A stretch of 64,000 nucleotides of DNA from Sandaracinobacteroides saxicola (GCF_014117445.1 NZ_CP059851.1:1-64000); one strand, 5' to 3'; shown: positions 27,632-36,493, counted from the first letter of the stretch. Notes: generated by a model not told the origin, from the sequence alone. Numbers and translations are program-made.

Positions 27632-27664
27632 GCCGACCTTTGGCCGACTTTCGGCCGACTTTTG
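27632..27664. promoter_or_regulatory. Three tandem 11-bp repeats, likely operator
   Basis: Units GCCGACCTTTG (27632), GCCGACTTTCG (27643) and GCCGACTTTTG (27654) follow each other without gap at exactly 11-bp pitch, one helical turn. OmpR/CadC-type winged-helix regulators bind direct repeats with this phasing. The array ends 14 bp before the likely start of such a regulator gene and about 80 bp from the divergent PEP-CTERM gene. Confidence 0.6.
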
Positions 27665-27678
27665 CCGGGGGCGGATGC

Positions 27679-29301
27679 GTGGACGGGCCAACCCCCATCG
27701 ATCTTGCCGCCGTGGCACCCTTCGGCATCGGCCGCGTGATGGTGCGGCCGTCGCTGCTGGAGATCGAATGCGAGGGCGAGACAACGGCCGTCTCGCCGCG
27801 CGTCATGCAGGTGCTGGTCGCGCTGGCCGAGGCCGCCGGCCGCACCGTGACGCGCGATGAGCTGTCGGTGCGCTGCTGGCGCGGGCGCATCGTGGGGGAG
27901 GATGCGCTGAACCGGATCATCGCCAAGCTGCGCGCGCTGGCGGTGGGGCCGGGGCGGCAGGCCTTTGAAATCGCGACGGTGAAGGGGGTGGGGTACCGGC
28001 TGGTCGGTGCGGGGACGGAGGCGCCGGCCGCGGCGGGCCCGGTGGTGCCGGCCGGGCCGGCGCGCCGCCGGGCATGGCGATGGATCGGCGGGGCGGCCGT
28101 GGGCGCCGCCGTGGCGGGAGGGCTGTGGATCGGTTTCGCGCGGGAGGGCCCCCGGGGCGGTGGCGCCGCGCCGCTGGTGCCCGCGGCGGCGGACATGGAG
28201 ACGCGCGGGCTGAGCGCGGTGTTCGAAGGCACGCCGGAACGGACGGCGGACGGCATCGGCTATCTGCGGCAGGCAACCGCGATGTCGCCGAGGCAGGCGC
28301 CCATCTGGGGGTCGCTGGCGATGGCCCATGTGCTGAGTCTGGCGGATACGCCGGTGGCGGGGCGCGCGGCGGTGATCGCGCGCATCCGCGAGGCGGCGGG
28401 GAGGGGCCTGGCGCTCGACCCGCGCGAGGGGCGGTCGCTTGCCGCGATTGTCAGTCTGGCGCCCAGCTTTGGCCAGTGGGGGGCGAAGGACCGGCTGCTG
28501 ACCGATGCCCTGAAGCGGGCGCCACCGGGCACGGCGCCGCTGATCTTTCAGCGCGTGCTGTTCCTGACGGCGGTGGGGCGCACCGGCGAGGCGCTGGCGC
28601 TGGTTGAGCAGCTGAATGCGGTGTCGCCGCTGATCCCGTGGATCCAGGCGGCGCGGATCAACCTGCTGGCCGCCGCCGGCCGGCCGGACGAGGCCGAGCG
28701 GGTGGCCGCGTGGGCGGGAACGGTGTGGCCGCGCAACCGGCTGATCTGGTTCACGCGCTTCGACCTGGCGGCCTTTGGCGGGCGCCCGGCGGCGGCGCTG
28801 GCGATCGCCGCGGCGGGCGGCCCCGATCAGACATCGCCGCGCGAACTCGCGCTGGCGGTGGCGACGGCACGGGCGGTCCAGTCCCGGAATCCCGCCGAGA
28901 TCGAGGCTGTGCTGGGCACGTATCGCGCGTTGGCGCGCGACGACCAGGGCCACGCCGAGCGCGGGGTGCGCGCCGCGGTGGCGCTGGGGCGACCGGACGA
29001 GGCGCTGGCGCTGGCGGCGATGCTTTATGGATCGGCGGTGCCGCGCCGGACACACGCCGCCTCCTTTCCGCTGATCGGTTTCGAGGCGGCGACGGAGCGG
29101 AACACCGCCCTGTTGTTCGTGCCGCCGGGGAATGCGCTGTCGGCGGAGGCGGGGTTCTGGTCGCTGGTGGATCGCATCGGCCTGGCCGCCTATTGGCGGC
29201 GGTCGGGGGCGCCGGATGTCTGCCGGCAGCGGCGCAACCCGGTCTGCGATGGCGCGGCGCCCGTTCGTTCGGGGGCGGCGGTCACCGCCGAGGCACGATA
29301 G
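27679..29301 (+). CDS. CadC/ToxR-like transmembrane winged-helix regulator with TPR-like C-terminus
   Basis: A 540-residue membrane-bound transcription factor. Residues ~5-110 are an OmpR-type winged helix (FGIGRVMVRPSLLEIE..., SPRVMQVLVALAEAAGRTVTRDELSVRCW, DALNRIIAKLRAL, IATVKGVGYRLV). One TM helix lies at ~130-155 (WIGGAAVGAAVAGGLWIGF). A periplasmic helical repeat domain rich in Ala follows, without recognisable catalysis. Start GTG 27679 gives the usual few residues before IDLA; ATG 27613 and 27565 are in frame but would translate through the operator repeats. Family members sense envelope signals; the ligand is unknown. Confidence 0.8.
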   Translation: MDGPTPIDLAAVAPFGIGRVMVRPSLLEIECEGETTAVSPRVMQVLVALAEAAGRTVTRDELSVRCWRGRIVGEDALNRIIAKLRALAVGPGRQAFEIATVKGVGYRLVGAGTEAPAAAGPVVPAGPARRRAWRWIGGAAVGAAVAGGLWIGFAREGPRGGGAAPLVPAAADMETRGLSAVFEGTPERTADGIGYLRQATAMSPRQAPIWGSLAMAHVLSLADTPVAGRAAVIARIREAAGRGLALDPREGRSLAAIVSLAPSFGQWGAKDRLLTDALKRAPPGTAPLIFQRVLFLTAVGRTGEALALVEQLNAVSPLIPWIQAARINLLAAAGRPDEAERVAAWAGTVWPRNRLIWFTRFDLAAFGGRPAAALAIAAAGGPDQTSPRELALAVATARAVQSRNPAEIEAVLGTYRALARDDQGHAERGVRAAVALGRPDEALALAAMLYGSAVPRRTHAASFPLIGFEAATERNTALLFVPPGNALSAEAGFWSLVDRIGLAAYWRRSGAPDVCRQRRNPVCDGAAPVRSGAAVTAEAR

Positions 29302-29307
29302 GCCGGA

Positions 29308-30315
29308 TCAGAGTTTGACGAGCATCTTCCCCGTGTTGCCGCCGCTGAACAGGGCGAGGAAGGCGGCGGGGGCGGTTTCGATGCCGTCCATCACCGTTTC
29401 CTCCCATTTCAATCTCCCGTCGGCGATCCAGCCGGCCATTTTTTCGATGAACTCGGCTTGCAGGCCGGCGAATTGCGTGACGATGAAGCCCTGGATTTTC
29501 AGGCTCTTGCCGACGACCTGGATGATGTTGGAGGGCCCCCGAATCGCGCTGGTGGCGTTATAGTCGGCGATCATGCCGCATTCGACGAGGCGCGCGAACG
29601 GGCGGGCGGTTTCGATGGCGACCTCCAGATGCTCGCCGCCGACATTGTCGAAATAGATGTCGATGCCGCGCGGGGCGGCGGCCTGGACGGCGGCCAGCAG
29701 GTTGCCGCAGCTGCGGTAGTTGATGGCGTGGTCGACGCCGACCGAGCGCAGCCAGTCACACTTCGCGTCGCTGCCGGCGGTGGCGATGACGGTGCAGCCG
29801 AGCGCCTTCCCCACTTGCGCCACGACCGAGCCGACGGCGCCGGCACCGCCGGAGACGAACAGGGTATCGCCGGATTTCGGCTCGCCGATCCGGGTGAGGC
29901 CGGCGTAGGCGGTGAGGCCGGGCATGCCGAGGACGCCGAGGAAGGCCTGCTCGGGGACGCCCGGGAGGCTGGGGAGTTTGGTGAGGGCGGCGGCGGGGGC
30001 GTTGAAGGCTTCGCGCCAGCCGAACATGCTGTTGACGAGGTCGCCGGGGGCGAAGCCGGGATCGTTCGAGGCGATGACTTCGCCGACGGCGCCGCCCTGG
30101 AGCGCTTCGCCGATGGCGAAGGGCGGGACGTAGGATTTCCGGTCGTTCATGCGGCCGCGCATGTAGGGATCAACCGACATCCAGCGGTTCTTCACCTGGA
30201 CTTCGCCGGCGCCGGGGGCGGGGAGGTCGGTGGTGGCGAGGGTGAAGTTGGCGGGGGTGGGTTCGCCGACGGGGCGCGAGGCGAGGCGGATTTCGCGTGA
30301 GGTCGTCGTCATCAT
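29308..30315 (-). CDS. NADP-dependent MDR-family oxidoreductase (CurA/leukotriene B4 dehydrogenase-like)
   Basis: Zinc-independent medium-chain reductase of 335 residues that reduces activated double bonds of enones with NADPH. Visible: SVDPYMRGRMNDRKSYVPPF near residue 50, the Rossmann loop SGGAGAVGSVVAQVGKALG, DIYFDNVGGEHLEVAI and the family end GGNTGKMLVKL. GGGAGAC precedes the ATG (30315; 30312 also possible). Upstream lies an inverted repeat (30372-30389) that shares a 13-mer with the AraC-gene region near 41.7 kb. Confidence 0.92.
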   Translation of the reverse strand: MMTTTSREIRLASRPVGEPTPANFTLATTDLPAPGAGEVQVKNRWMSVDPYMRGRMNDRKSYVPPFAIGEALQGGAVGEVIASNDPGFAPGDLVNSMFGWREAFNAPAAALTKLPSLPGVPEQAFLGVLGMPGLTAYAGLTRIGEPKSGDTLFVSGGAGAVGSVVAQVGKALGCTVIATAGSDAKCDWLRSVGVDHAINYRSCGNLLAAVQAAAPRGIDIYFDNVGGEHLEVAIETARPFARLVECGMIADYNATSAIRGPSNIIQVVGKSLKIQGFIVTQFAGLQAEFIEKMAGWIADGRLKWEETVMDGIETAPAAFLALFSGGNTGKMLVKL

Positions 30316-30371
30316 TTGTCTCCCTTACCGGCTTCGCTTGCCACGGCGCGGTGGCGGTCGCAAGCGGGCGG

Positions 30372-30391
30372 CGGATTGGGACAAATCCGAC
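30372..30391. promoter_or_regulatory. Inverted repeat CGGATT-N6-AATCCG, possible operator
   Basis: CGGATT (30372-30377) and AATCCG (30384-30389) form an inverted repeat about 60 bp upstream of the oxidoreductase start. The sequence GGACAAATCCGAC within it (30379-30391) recurs exactly at 41718-41730. Regulatory role is inferred from position and recurrence. Confidence 0.35.
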
Positions 30392-30568
30392 GGAAATGCA
30401 GGGGCGGTGGCTGAAACCGTCGGGGGCGATTGACAAGGCTCATGGGCAGGCGGAATTGCTGGAGCCGTTCGATGCGCTGGCATCGCAAGCCGCGCGGCAG
30501 TCGCGGCACGGTCGCTTGAGAGAGGGATCCGCCGAGGATCCGGGGCAACAGGCGAAAGGAATCGAGAC

Positions 30569-31957
30569 ATGGCACGTGAACCCATCCGCCGCACCGCCGT
30601 TCAGGCCGCGGCGACCGTTGCGCGATTGCGGCTGGCGTCCGCCGGGCATGAGCACAGCAATCTGTTCATCCAGCCCGAGATCGTCCGCAAGGGTACGGTG
30701 TTCCAGCCGGAGCATGACCGGGTGGAAGTGAAGCAGGACAGCATCGTCAGCTTTGTGGACGATGAGCCGACGCTCAACTGGGGGCATCGCTGCCGCTATC
30801 TGATGCACGATCCGGCCAGTGGCGCGCTGTTGCAGGAAGTGCCGGCTCTGCTGCCGCCGAGTTTCGATTTCGGCCGCAATTTCCGCGCGGTGCATGTGGG
30901 GACACCGTTCGTTCCCGTGAGCGAGTTGCCGAAGCTGAAGGTGCCGATGCTGCCAGGCGGCCTGTTCGGGCGGGCGCGGCGGCAATGGCATGCGATCCTT
31001 TATGCCGGCGCGTCCAACAACCGGCATCTGAACGACATCGAATTCCTCTATCGCGTGCTGGTGGACAGCTATGGCGTGCCTAAGACCAACATCACCGTGC
31101 TGAACTATGACGGCACGCTGCAATACAACAACAATGACTGGACGCCGCATGTCGGCTCGATCGGCAACTGGCCGGGCGACAATACGGCGTATCGGGTCAG
31201 TGTGAACGGCTCGGGCACGAAGCAGGCGATGCTGGACGCCATCGCGGCGGTGGGCAAGAAGCTGCGGCGGCAGGATTGCCTGCTGATCCACACCAACAAC
31301 CATGGCGGGCGGTCGGGCAACACCTCGACCCTGTGCACCTACAGCGGTTCGGCGATCCTGCCGGACGACATGGCGAACGCGCTGAAGGCGCTGCCGCAAT
31401 ATGCCGGGCTGATGGTGATGATGGAGCAATGCTTCGCCGGCGGTTTCATCGACCCGATCGTCAACGCCTCCACTGCGGACTGCACGCATGTGGCGAGCGC
31501 GGTGGATGCGACGACATCGTCGGATGGGGGCGCCAATTTCGATCCGTTCGCGTTGGCCTGGATTCGCGCGATGGCGGAGCATACGGAAAGCGGCGGCACG
31601 CTGACGCCCGCGGTGGGCCATGATGCCAAGGGCCATGTGACCGCGAAAGATGCGTTCGATTGGGCGAAGGCAAACGGCACCGGCGTGCACGACAACCCGG
31701 TGTCCGGGCAAAACGGGCCATGCGGCGGGGCGCTGTATCTGGGCGGCAGCGATTTCGTGTTCCGGCTGCCGCCGCTGTATCGCAAGCTGTGGCCATGGGA
31801 GATCATTCCCGATCCGGGGCCGGAGCAGCTGCGGCGCGGGCTGGAAGTGATCCAGCAGGCGGTGACCGCGGGCCAGCTGGTGCTGCCCGAGACGCGCACG
31901 GGGCTGGAGGCGGCACAGACCCGCGTGCGGACCTTGCTGGACAAGGCGTTCCGGTAA
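30569..31957 (+). CDS. Caspase-like cysteine peptidase (clan CD, C13/C14-type)
   Basis: A 462-residue protein whose middle part has the clan CD dyad: the histidine in LIHTNNHGGRSG (His245) and the cysteine in LMVMMEQCFAGGF (Cys288), each after a hydrophobic strand and 43 residues apart, as in legumain/caspase folds. The strand WHAILYAGASNNRHLNDIEFLYRVLVDSYG before it fits the fold's first strand and helix. No signal peptide, so it is probably cytoplasmic. The C-terminus (PGPEQLRRGLEVIQQAV...) is helical. Its TAA overlaps the ATG of a 98-codon gene, forming a coupled pair. Substrate and trigger unknown. Confidence 0.78.
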   Translation: MAREPIRRTAVQAAATVARLRLASAGHEHSNLFIQPEIVRKGTVFQPEHDRVEVKQDSIVSFVDDEPTLNWGHRCRYLMHDPASGALLQEVPALLPPSFDFGRNFRAVHVGTPFVPVSELPKLKVPMLPGGLFGRARRQWHAILYAGASNNRHLNDIEFLYRVLVDSYGVPKTNITVLNYDGTLQYNNNDWTPHVGSIGNWPGDNTAYRVSVNGSGTKQAMLDAIAAVGKKLRRQDCLLIHTNNHGGRSGNTSTLCTYSGSAILPDDMANALKALPQYAGLMVMMEQCFAGGFIDPIVNASTADCTHVASAVDATTSSDGGANFDPFALAWIRAMAEHTESGGTLTPAVGHDAKGHVTAKDAFDWAKANGTGVHDNPVSGQNGPCGGALYLGGSDFVFRLPPLYRKLWPWEIIPDPGPEQLRRGLEVIQQAVTAGQLVLPETRTGLEAAQTRVRTLLDKAFR

Positions 31958-32253
31958 TGGACGCGGGCGGCGCGGCGGCGCGGGTGGCGGCGGCGGTGCC
32001 GCCGGCCGACCGCGCCGTTGCGCGCGCCTGGCTCGACCCGGTCCCTTATGCGGCCGGTGATCCGCTGGGAACGACGCGGGTTTTCGCGCCGGCGCCGGGG
32101 CGGCTTTGGCTGGGCTGGGTGGACCTGGAGCCGGATCGCAACTGGAGCCACCGGGCCTTCGCGGTGCTGGTGCATGAGGATGGCGCGGTGGAGACGGCAA
32201 CCATCGATTTTCCGCCGGCGCTGCCCGCCGGGCGACGCTGGGTCTCCGTTTGA
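31957..32253 (+). CDS. 98-residue protein coupled to the caspase-like peptidase
   Basis: A small soluble protein without recognised domain. The N-terminus is Ala-rich (MDAGGAAARVAAAVPPADRAVARAWLDP). The remainder looks like beta strands (FAPAPGRLWLGWVDLEPD, HRAFAVLVHEDGAVETATIDF). Its ATG overlaps the peptidase stop (TAATG), so synthesis is tied to that of the peptidase. It could be an inhibitor, substrate or sensor partner; the sequence does not decide between these. Confidence 0.7.
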   Translation: MDAGGAAARVAAAVPPADRAVARAWLDPVPYAAGDPLGTTRVFAPAPGRLWLGWVDLEPDRNWSHRAFAVLVHEDGAVETATIDFPPALPAGRRWVSV

Positions 32254-32321
32254 GCGTCACAAAAGTGCGGGGTTGCGGCCGGCGCGTGGCGTGACAAGGC
32301 TGCGCGATAAAGGAGACCGCC

Positions 32322-33608
32322 ATGGATTTCGCCTTGCCCGCCGAGCTGACCGCCTATCTGGCCGAGCTGGACGCCTTCATCGAGGCGGAGATCAAGCCGT
32401 TGCAGGCGAAGGACGACAATGAGCGCTTCTTCGACCATCGGCGCGAATGGGCGCGGACGGATTTCGACAATGGTGGCCTGCCGCGGCATGAGTGGGAGCA
32501 GTTGCTGCGGCAGGCGAAGCTGCTGGCGGACAGGGCCGGGCATTATCGCTTTGCGCTACCCAAGGAATATGGCGGGAAGGACGGCAGCAATCTGTGGATG
32601 GCGGTGATCCGCGAGCATCTGGCAGCCAAGGGTCTGGGGCTGTTCAACGACTTGCAGAATGAGCATTCGATCGTGGGCAACAATCCGTTCGTGCTGATGT
32701 TCCGCGATTTCGGGACGGAGGCGCAGAAGGCCGAGTTCATCCCCGGCATGCTGAACGGCACGCGGATCATCACCTTCGGCCTGACCGAGCCGAACCATGG
32801 CAGCGACGCGACGCACATGGAGACGCGCGCCGTGCCGGAGGAGCGCGATGGCGTGGCGGGCTGGCGCATCAACGGCGAGAAGATGTGGACGACCGGCATG
32901 CATGTGGCGACGCATTGCGCGCTGTTCGCCCGCACCGAGGGGCCGGACGGCGCGGCGCGGGGGATCACGACCTTCCTGGTGCCGGCGGATGCGCCGGGCG
33001 TGAAGATCGAGGAATATCTGTGGACGTTCAACATGCCGACCGATCATCCGCGGGTGAGCTTCACCGATGTGTGGGTGCCGGACAGCGCGATCTGGGGGCA
33101 GCCGGGAGCGGGGTTGGCGCTGGCGCAGCATTTCGTGCACGAGAACCGCATCCGGCAGGCGGCGTCATCGCTGGGCGCGGCGAGTTATTGCATTGAAGAG
33201 TCGGTGAAATATGCGCGCGCGCGGAGGCCGTTTGGCAAGGCGCTGGCGGAGAATCAGGCGATCCAGTTTCCGCTGGTGGAGCTGGCGACGCAGGCGGAGA
33301 TGCTGCGGCTGCTGATCCGCAAGACGGCGTGGGAAATGGACCAGATGCCCAAGCCCGAGGTGGAGAAGCGGCTGTCTGACAAGGTGAGCATGTGCAATTA
33401 CTGGGCGAACCGGCTGGTGTGCGAGGCGGCAGACCGGGCGATGCAGGTGCATGGCGGCATCGGCTACAGCCGTCACAAGCCGTTCGAGCATATCTATCGT
33501 CACCACCGCCGCTATCGGATTACCGAGGGGAGCGAGGAGATCCAGATGCGCAAGGTGGCGGCGCATCTGTTCGGCTATCTGGGGCCGCGGCGGGCCTTGT
33601 TCGCATAG
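32322..33608 (+). CDS. Acyl-CoA dehydrogenase family protein
   Basis: FAD-dependent acyl-CoA dehydrogenase of 428 residues. It shows the long N-terminal helix (AELDAFIEAEIKPLQAKDDNERFFDHRREWARTDF), IITFGLTEPNHGSDATHM, KMWTTGMHVATHCALFART, QAASSLGAASYCIEESVKYARARRPFGKALAENQAIQF and the C-terminal GGIGYSRHKPFEHIYRHHRRYRITEGSEEIQMR. The last stretch carries an Arg/Thr-Glu-Gly pattern (ITEGSEE) where the catalytic Glu often lies. The exact acyl substrate cannot be told. No operon partner; expected to feed electrons to ETF. Confidence 0.9.
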   Translation: MDFALPAELTAYLAELDAFIEAEIKPLQAKDDNERFFDHRREWARTDFDNGGLPRHEWEQLLRQAKLLADRAGHYRFALPKEYGGKDGSNLWMAVIREHLAAKGLGLFNDLQNEHSIVGNNPFVLMFRDFGTEAQKAEFIPGMLNGTRIITFGLTEPNHGSDATHMETRAVPEERDGVAGWRINGEKMWTTGMHVATHCALFARTEGPDGAARGITTFLVPADAPGVKIEEYLWTFNMPTDHPRVSFTDVWVPDSAIWGQPGAGLALAQHFVHENRIRQAASSLGAASYCIEESVKYARARRPFGKALAENQAIQFPLVELATQAEMLRLLIRKTAWEMDQMPKPEVEKRLSDKVSMCNYWANRLVCEAADRAMQVHGGIGYSRHKPFEHIYRHHRRYRITEGSEEIQMRKVAAHLFGYLGPRRALFA

Positions 33609-33679
33609 GCAGGGGGCTGTTGGCGGTACGGGTGGGGCGTGTGGGGAGGCCCCCTCCCGCTCGCTGCGCGAGTCGCCTT

Positions 33680-33774
33680 CCCCACAAGTGGGGGAGGGGC
33701 TTCCGGGGTGGCTTGGCGGGCCCCCTCCGTCATCGCCGTTCCGGCGCTGACACCTCCCCCACAAGTGGGGGAGG
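33680..33774. repeat. Paired CCCCAC-AA-GTGGGG hairpins between convergent genes
   Basis: CCCCAC-AA-GTGGGG (33680-33693) and the longer CCTCCCCCAC-AA-GTGGGGGAGG (33753-33774) are perfect palindromes in the gap between convergent genes. The second lies just past the stop of the minus-strand gene at 33776. They belong to the GC-rich intergenic repeat class of this genome and may end transcription from both sides. Confidence 0.6.
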
Positions 33775-33775
33775 A

Positions 33776-34177
33776 TCAGGGTGGGGTGTTCGTAAGTGTT
33801 GGGCGCGGAATGGGCTCAGGATCAAGTCCGAGGTGACGGCGGAGGGTGGCGATCAGATCGTCAAGGGTGTGGAGCTGCGCGAAGTCTTGGGCGCTGACCA
33901 GGGTTTCGAGGGTGCCGGCGGAGTCGCGGAGGATGGCGGGCAGCGGGATGGTTTCGTTGGGGAAGGCGGCGGCGAAATCATCGCGGTGGTGGAAGACGAC
34001 GGGAATGCCGAGGCTTTCGACGAAAGCGCGCCATTGGGGTTTCATGCCGAAGGTCGAGTAGCTGACCTCGCACAGGCGGCAGGCGTAGGTGGACGGCGAG
34101 AGCCATTTGTGGGCGAGGTCGAGCGCGCCGTTCAGGAGGCCGCCGTCGGCGTTGTAGACGAAGCGCAGGGTGGTCAT
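33776..34177 (-). CDS. Conserved hypothetical protein with a CxxC-type pair
   Basis: A 133-residue protein beginning MTTLRFVYNADGGLLNGALDLAHKWLSPSTYACRLCEVSYSTF. The YNADGGLLNG start and CRLC pair followed by a Trp-Arg-Phe segment (KPQWRAFVESLGIPVVFHHRDDF) are features of a widespread uncharacterised family. The cysteines may bind metal. Function unknown. It lies downstream of the phosphoribosyltransferase gene on the same strand, 106 bp apart. Confidence 0.75.
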   Translation of the reverse strand: MTTLRFVYNADGGLLNGALDLAHKWLSPSTYACRLCEVSYSTFGMKPQWRAFVESLGIPVVFHHRDDFAAAFPNETIPLPAILRDSAGTLETLVSAQDFAQLHTLDDLIATLRRHLGLDPEPIPRPTLTNTPP

Positions 34178-34283
34178 CGGCGAAGCGGCGATGGTTGATC
34201 TGTCGCTGGTCGTCGATGTCCTGTTTCCGGCTGCCGGGCCGGCATCGCGCTATTCCACCGGCACCACTGGCCTGCGCTGCATC

Positions 34284-35060
34284 TCATCCAACCGCGGCCG
34301 CAAGGCCTCGGCCACGCGCTTCGACTGCTGCCTTAGCCAGGAGATCCTTGATGGCGTCAACGGATGGTTGACGACATAGATGCTGGGCTTCGCGGTTGGT
34401 GAGACAGTCGAGTCCATATCCGAACTCGGTTTGCCAGAAGCTGTCCAATGCTGGTCCATGCTTTTGCCTTATCATATCCAGCGTGTCGGATTGAAGCGCG
34501 ATCTTCGCCGACCCGGGGCTCGCGGTCAGGCATATCATGCCGACCACTGTACCGCCCATGTGCTCCACATAGCCCCGCAGGCTGGCGAGCGTGCCACCCA
34601 TCCCGACATGATCGTCGACCAGCAGATAGTCCATCCCCGCCACAAGCGCGCCAGCGAACCGCGCGGGCGTCACGATGCGCTGGAATGCCGGCGCGCGTGT
34701 GTGCCCGACCTTGTTCGTCTGCACGACCCGATCGAACTGAACCGGCAGGTCGGCGTTCATGCCGACGAACAGGGCAAGGGTTGGCGGTATCGTGTTGAAA
34801 TCGGCGGAATCGTTAACCAGCACATTCTCGTCCGCCACGACAGGCACGACGGTCGGCCGCCTGCCGCGAAAATGTTCAGGGATGGCGGCGAGATCCGCGT
34901 CTGACGTCACCAGGTCCAATATCAGACGGAGCGCATCGCCTGCGCTGCCGGTCTTCGCCTTCAGATAGGAGGGATGCGCGTCGCGATCCTGTTGCGCGGC
35001 GAGGACGAGGACATCGGGGAAATTGGGTGGCCAGGGCCGGCGGGGCGGCAGGTCGGTCAT
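34284..35060 (-). CDS. Phosphoribosyltransferase (type I PRTase fold)
   Basis: A 258-residue PRTase-fold protein. The PRPP loop is visible in YLLVDDHVGMGGTLASLRGYVE (two acidic residues followed by a G-x-G-x-T loop). An FVGMNADLPVQFDRVVQTNKVGHTRA segment precedes it, and a C-terminal FGYGLDCLTNREAQHLCR motif is typical of this uncharacterised subfamily. Nucleobase substrate unknown. The ATG overlaps the stop of the upstream dehydrogenase gene by four bases, so both are cotranscribed. A short overlapping frame at its 3' end (34250-34459) is not called. Confidence 0.82.
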   Translation of the reverse strand: MTDLPPRRPWPPNFPDVLVLAAQQDRDAHPSYLKAKTGSAGDALRLILDLVTSDADLAAIPEHFRGRRPTVVPVVADENVLVNDSADFNTIPPTLALFVGMNADLPVQFDRVVQTNKVGHTRAPAFQRIVTPARFAGALVAGMDYLLVDDHVGMGGTLASLRGYVEHMGGTVVGMICLTASPGSAKIALQSDTLDMIRQKHGPALDSFWQTEFGYGLDCLTNREAQHLCRQPSVDAIKDLLAKAAVEARGRGLAAAVG

Positions 35061-36493
35061 ATCCCGATGCAGAGATATTTGATCTCGACATAATCCTCGA
35101 TGCCGTAGCGGCTGCCTTCGCGGCCGATGCCGCTTTCCTTCACGCCGCCGAAGGGGGCGAGTTCGGTGCTGATGATGCCGCTGTTGATGCCGACGATGCC
35201 ATATTCGAGCGCCTCGGCGACGCGCCACACGCGCCCGAGATTCTGAGCGTAGAAATAGGCGGCGAGGCCGAAGCGCGTGTCGTTGGCGGCGGCGATCACG
35301 TCCTCGTCGGTGTCGAAGCGGAACACCGGCGCCAGCGGCCCGAAGGTTTCTTCCTGCGCGACCGCCATGTCGGCGGTGACGCCGGTGAGCAGCGCCGGGG
35401 AGAGGAACTGGCCGCCCAGACGCTCGCCGCCGATGACCCTGGTGGCGCCCTTGGCCAGCGCGTCGGCCAGATGCTCCTCGGTCTTCTCGACCGCGGCCAT
35501 GTCGATCATCGGGCCGATGGTGGTGCCGGGTTCGGCGCCGTCGCCCACCTTCAGCGCGGCGATGGCGGTGCGCAGTTTTTCGACGAAGGCGTCGTGGATG
35601 CCGGATTGGGCGTAGATGCGGTTGGCGCAGACGCAGGTCTGGCCGGCGTTGCGGAATTTGGAGAGCATGGCGCCTTCGACCGCGGCGTCGAGGTCGGCAT
35701 CGTCGAACACGATGAAGGGGGCGTTGCCGCCGAGTTCAAGGCTGATCTTCTGCACCTGGCCGGCGGCGGCGGCCATCAGCTGCTTGCCAATCTCGGTGGA
35801 GCCGGTGAAGCTGATTTTCCTGACCAGCGGGTTGGACGTCATCTCGCCGCCGATTGCGCTGGCGCTGCCGGTGACGATGCTGAGCAGGCCTTTGGGCAGG
35901 CCGGCTTCCTCCGCCAGGACGGCAAGGGCGAGCGCGGTCAGCGGCGTGGCGGAGGCGGGTTTGACGACCATCGGGCAGCCGGCGGCCAAGGCAGGCCCAC
36001 ATTTGCGGGTGATCATCGCCGCCGGGAAGTTCCAGGGGGTGATCGCGGCCGTGACACCGATCGGCTGTTTCAGCACCACGATGCGCCGGTTGGGGGCGTG
36101 GGCGGGGATGACATCGCCGTAGAGGCGTTTTCCTTCCTCGGCGAACCATTCGATGAAGCTGGCGGCGTAGGCGATTTCGCCGCGCGATTCGGCGAGCGGT
36201 TTCCCTTGTTCCGCGGTCATGATGGCGGCGAGGTCGTCGGTATGGGCAACAATGAGGTCGAACCAGCGGCGCAGGATGAGGGCGCGGTCTTTGGCGGTGC
36301 AGGCGGCCCAGGCGGGCATGGCGGCGGCCGCCGCCGCGATGGCGGCGCGGGTTTCATTGGCGCCCATGTTGGGAACGGTGGCGATGGTGGCGCCGGTCGC
36401 GGGGTTGGTGACGGCGATGGTCTTGTCGCCGCTTTGCCATTCGCCGCCGATGAAGGCCTGGTCACGCAACAGGTCGGGGCGGGTCAGCTTCAT
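35057..36493 (-). CDS. gabD: NAD(P)-dependent succinate-semialdehyde dehydrogenase
   Basis: Oxidises succinate semialdehyde to succinate, the last step of the GABA shunt. The 478 residues contain the ALDH motifs ITPWNFPAAMITRKCGPALAAG, FTGSTEIGKQLMAAAAG, the catalytic Glu in LELGGNAPFIVFDDADLD and the nucleophile Cys in FRNAGQTCVCANRIYAQ. The end MGREGSRYGIEDYVEIKYLC-type tail (here IGREGSRYGIEDYVEIKYLC) is diagnostic of GabD-like enzymes. It overlaps tatC by 32 bp upstream and the phosphoribosyltransferase by 4 bp downstream. Confidence 0.93.
   Translation of the reverse strand: MKLTRPDLLRDQAFIGGEWQSGDKTIAVTNPATGATIATVPNMGANETRAAIAAAAAAMPAWAACTAKDRALILRRWFDLIVAHTDDLAAIMTAEQGKPLAESRGEIAYAASFIEWFAEEGKRLYGDVIPAHAPNRRIVVLKQPIGVTAAITPWNFPAAMITRKCGPALAAGCPMVVKPASATPLTALALAVLAEEAGLPKGLLSIVTGSASAIGGEMTSNPLVRKISFTGSTEIGKQLMAAAAGQVQKISLELGGNAPFIVFDDADLDAAVEGAMLSKFRNAGQTCVCANRIYAQSGIHDAFVEKLRTAIAALKVGDGAEPGTTIGPMIDMAAVEKTEEHLADALAKGATRVIGGERLGGQFLSPALLTGVTADMAVAQEETFGPLAPVFRFDTDEDVIAAANDTRFGLAAYFYAQNLGRVWRVAEALEYGIVGINSGIISTELAPFGGVKESGIGREGSRYGIEDYVEIKYLCIGI

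Noticed and set aside
27565-27678. Upstream ATG starts for the CadC-like regulator
   Set aside because: Translation would run through the 11-bp operator repeats. The GTG at 27679 gives the usual short N-terminus before the winged helix.
34250-34459. 69-codon minus-strand frame overlapping the end of the phosphoribosyltransferase gene
   Set aside because: It shares 176 bp with the phosphoribosyltransferase, whose C-terminal FGYGLDCLTNREAQ motif is family-like. The small frame has no ribosome site or homology I can name.
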